Source: an uncultured Prevotella sp. (lineage in GTDB: Bacteria; Bacteroidota; Bacteroidia; Bacteroidales; Bacteroidaceae). From it: a DNA stretch of 5,078 nt. The stretch is from NCBI GenBank assembly GCA_900546605.1, contig URDV01000173.1, forward strand, positions 1 through 5,078. Direction: 5' to 3'. Made by a program: the position numbers and the translations under genes. Shown in pieces: positions 4,927 through 5,078 of this stretch. The notes beneath the pieces are model-generated. The model saw nothing but the letters and a program-made list of their open reading frames with translations, was not told the DNA's origin and made no database searches. Within the stretch, counting starts at the first letter, position 1. The number at the start of each line of letters is the position of its first letter.

Positions 4927-5078
4927 AAATGTAAGTAGGTGTTTAAAATTAGTTGATATGAATGGGTGCAGTATTTCGTTCGCTTTCGCGCACCTTTTCT
5001 CGCCATGGCAAAATGAAAGCAAACTTTCTTTTGCTCATCTGGCTGAACGAAAAGGTTCAGAAACAGAGGTTGAAGAGG
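4927..5078. other. Edge region without an assignable gene
   Basis: Several frames are open but none is recognisable. On the plus strand ATG 4958-4960 opens a frame that runs off the window for 40 codons, beginning MNGCSISFAFAHLFSPWQNE. On the minus strand a 29-residue frame (4949-5038, MSKRKFAFILPWREKV at its start) ends 23 bases before the terminator. A 6-bp hairpin with a 6-base loop is present at 5043-5060 (ctgaac/gttcag). The terminator orientation favours a minus-strand transcript, but neither frame looks convincingly like a protein. The stretch may be an intergenic repeat. Confidence 0.4.

Noticed and set aside
4931..4943. 13-base match (gtaagtaggtgtt) between 4931-4943 plus strand and the minus strand just before the transporter start (about 225-237)
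   Set aside because: A 13-base match somewhere in 5 kb on two strands is not far from chance, and the flanks differ; not enough to call a shared regulatory site.

Overview
The window looks like a chromosomal segment from a Bacteroidales bacterium, probably Prevotella-like. The signs are a TAnnTTTG-type -7 promoter element, the absence of Shine-Dalgarno sequences before most starts, a lipoprotein-type ABC binding protein, and a methylmalonyl-CoA carboxyltransferase operon typical of succinate/propionate-producing anaerobes. The genus is an inference; there is no rRNA or other taxonomic marker here.

Layout. Positions 1-242 are intergenic and repeat-rich: a 23-bp sequence occurs twice, and each copy abuts a degenerate array of 8-bp units. 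Two plus-strand genes follow (243-2332) and overlap by 4 bases: a periplasmic-binding lipoprotein and a FecCD/BtuC-type permease of a cobalamin/siderophore/heme-class ABC importer. No ATPase gene follows. A perfect 24-bp inverted repeat (2351-2409) separates this pair from a convergent minus-strand operon. In transcription order that operon is: the methylmalonyl-CoA decarboxylase/propionyl-CoA carboxylase carboxyltransferase subunit (3259-4812), a small 87-residue protein resembling the C-terminal part of OadG/MmdD/MmdE subunits (2914-3177), and a biotin carboxyl carrier protein (2437-2898). The operon has a good -7 promoter element at 4881-4888, directly after a terminator hairpin (4896-4926) for whatever lies further right. 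The last ~150 bases hold no gene I can assign.

How it fits together. The minus-strand operon supplies the carboxyltransferase and biotin carrier that move a carboxyl group on or off methylmalonyl-CoA. It lacks the sodium-pumping membrane beta subunit (OadB/MmdB) and any biotin carboxylase, so the window alone cannot say whether the complex is a decarboxylase, a carboxylase or a transcarboxylase. The convergent transporter may import corrinoid, the cofactor of methylmalonyl-CoA mutase, which would make the two halves metabolically linked. That link is inference. I found no clearly new biological system. The points most worth following are the anchor-less OadG-like protein and the 8-bp-unit repeats, one array of which merges into a hairpin inside the carboxylase operon.
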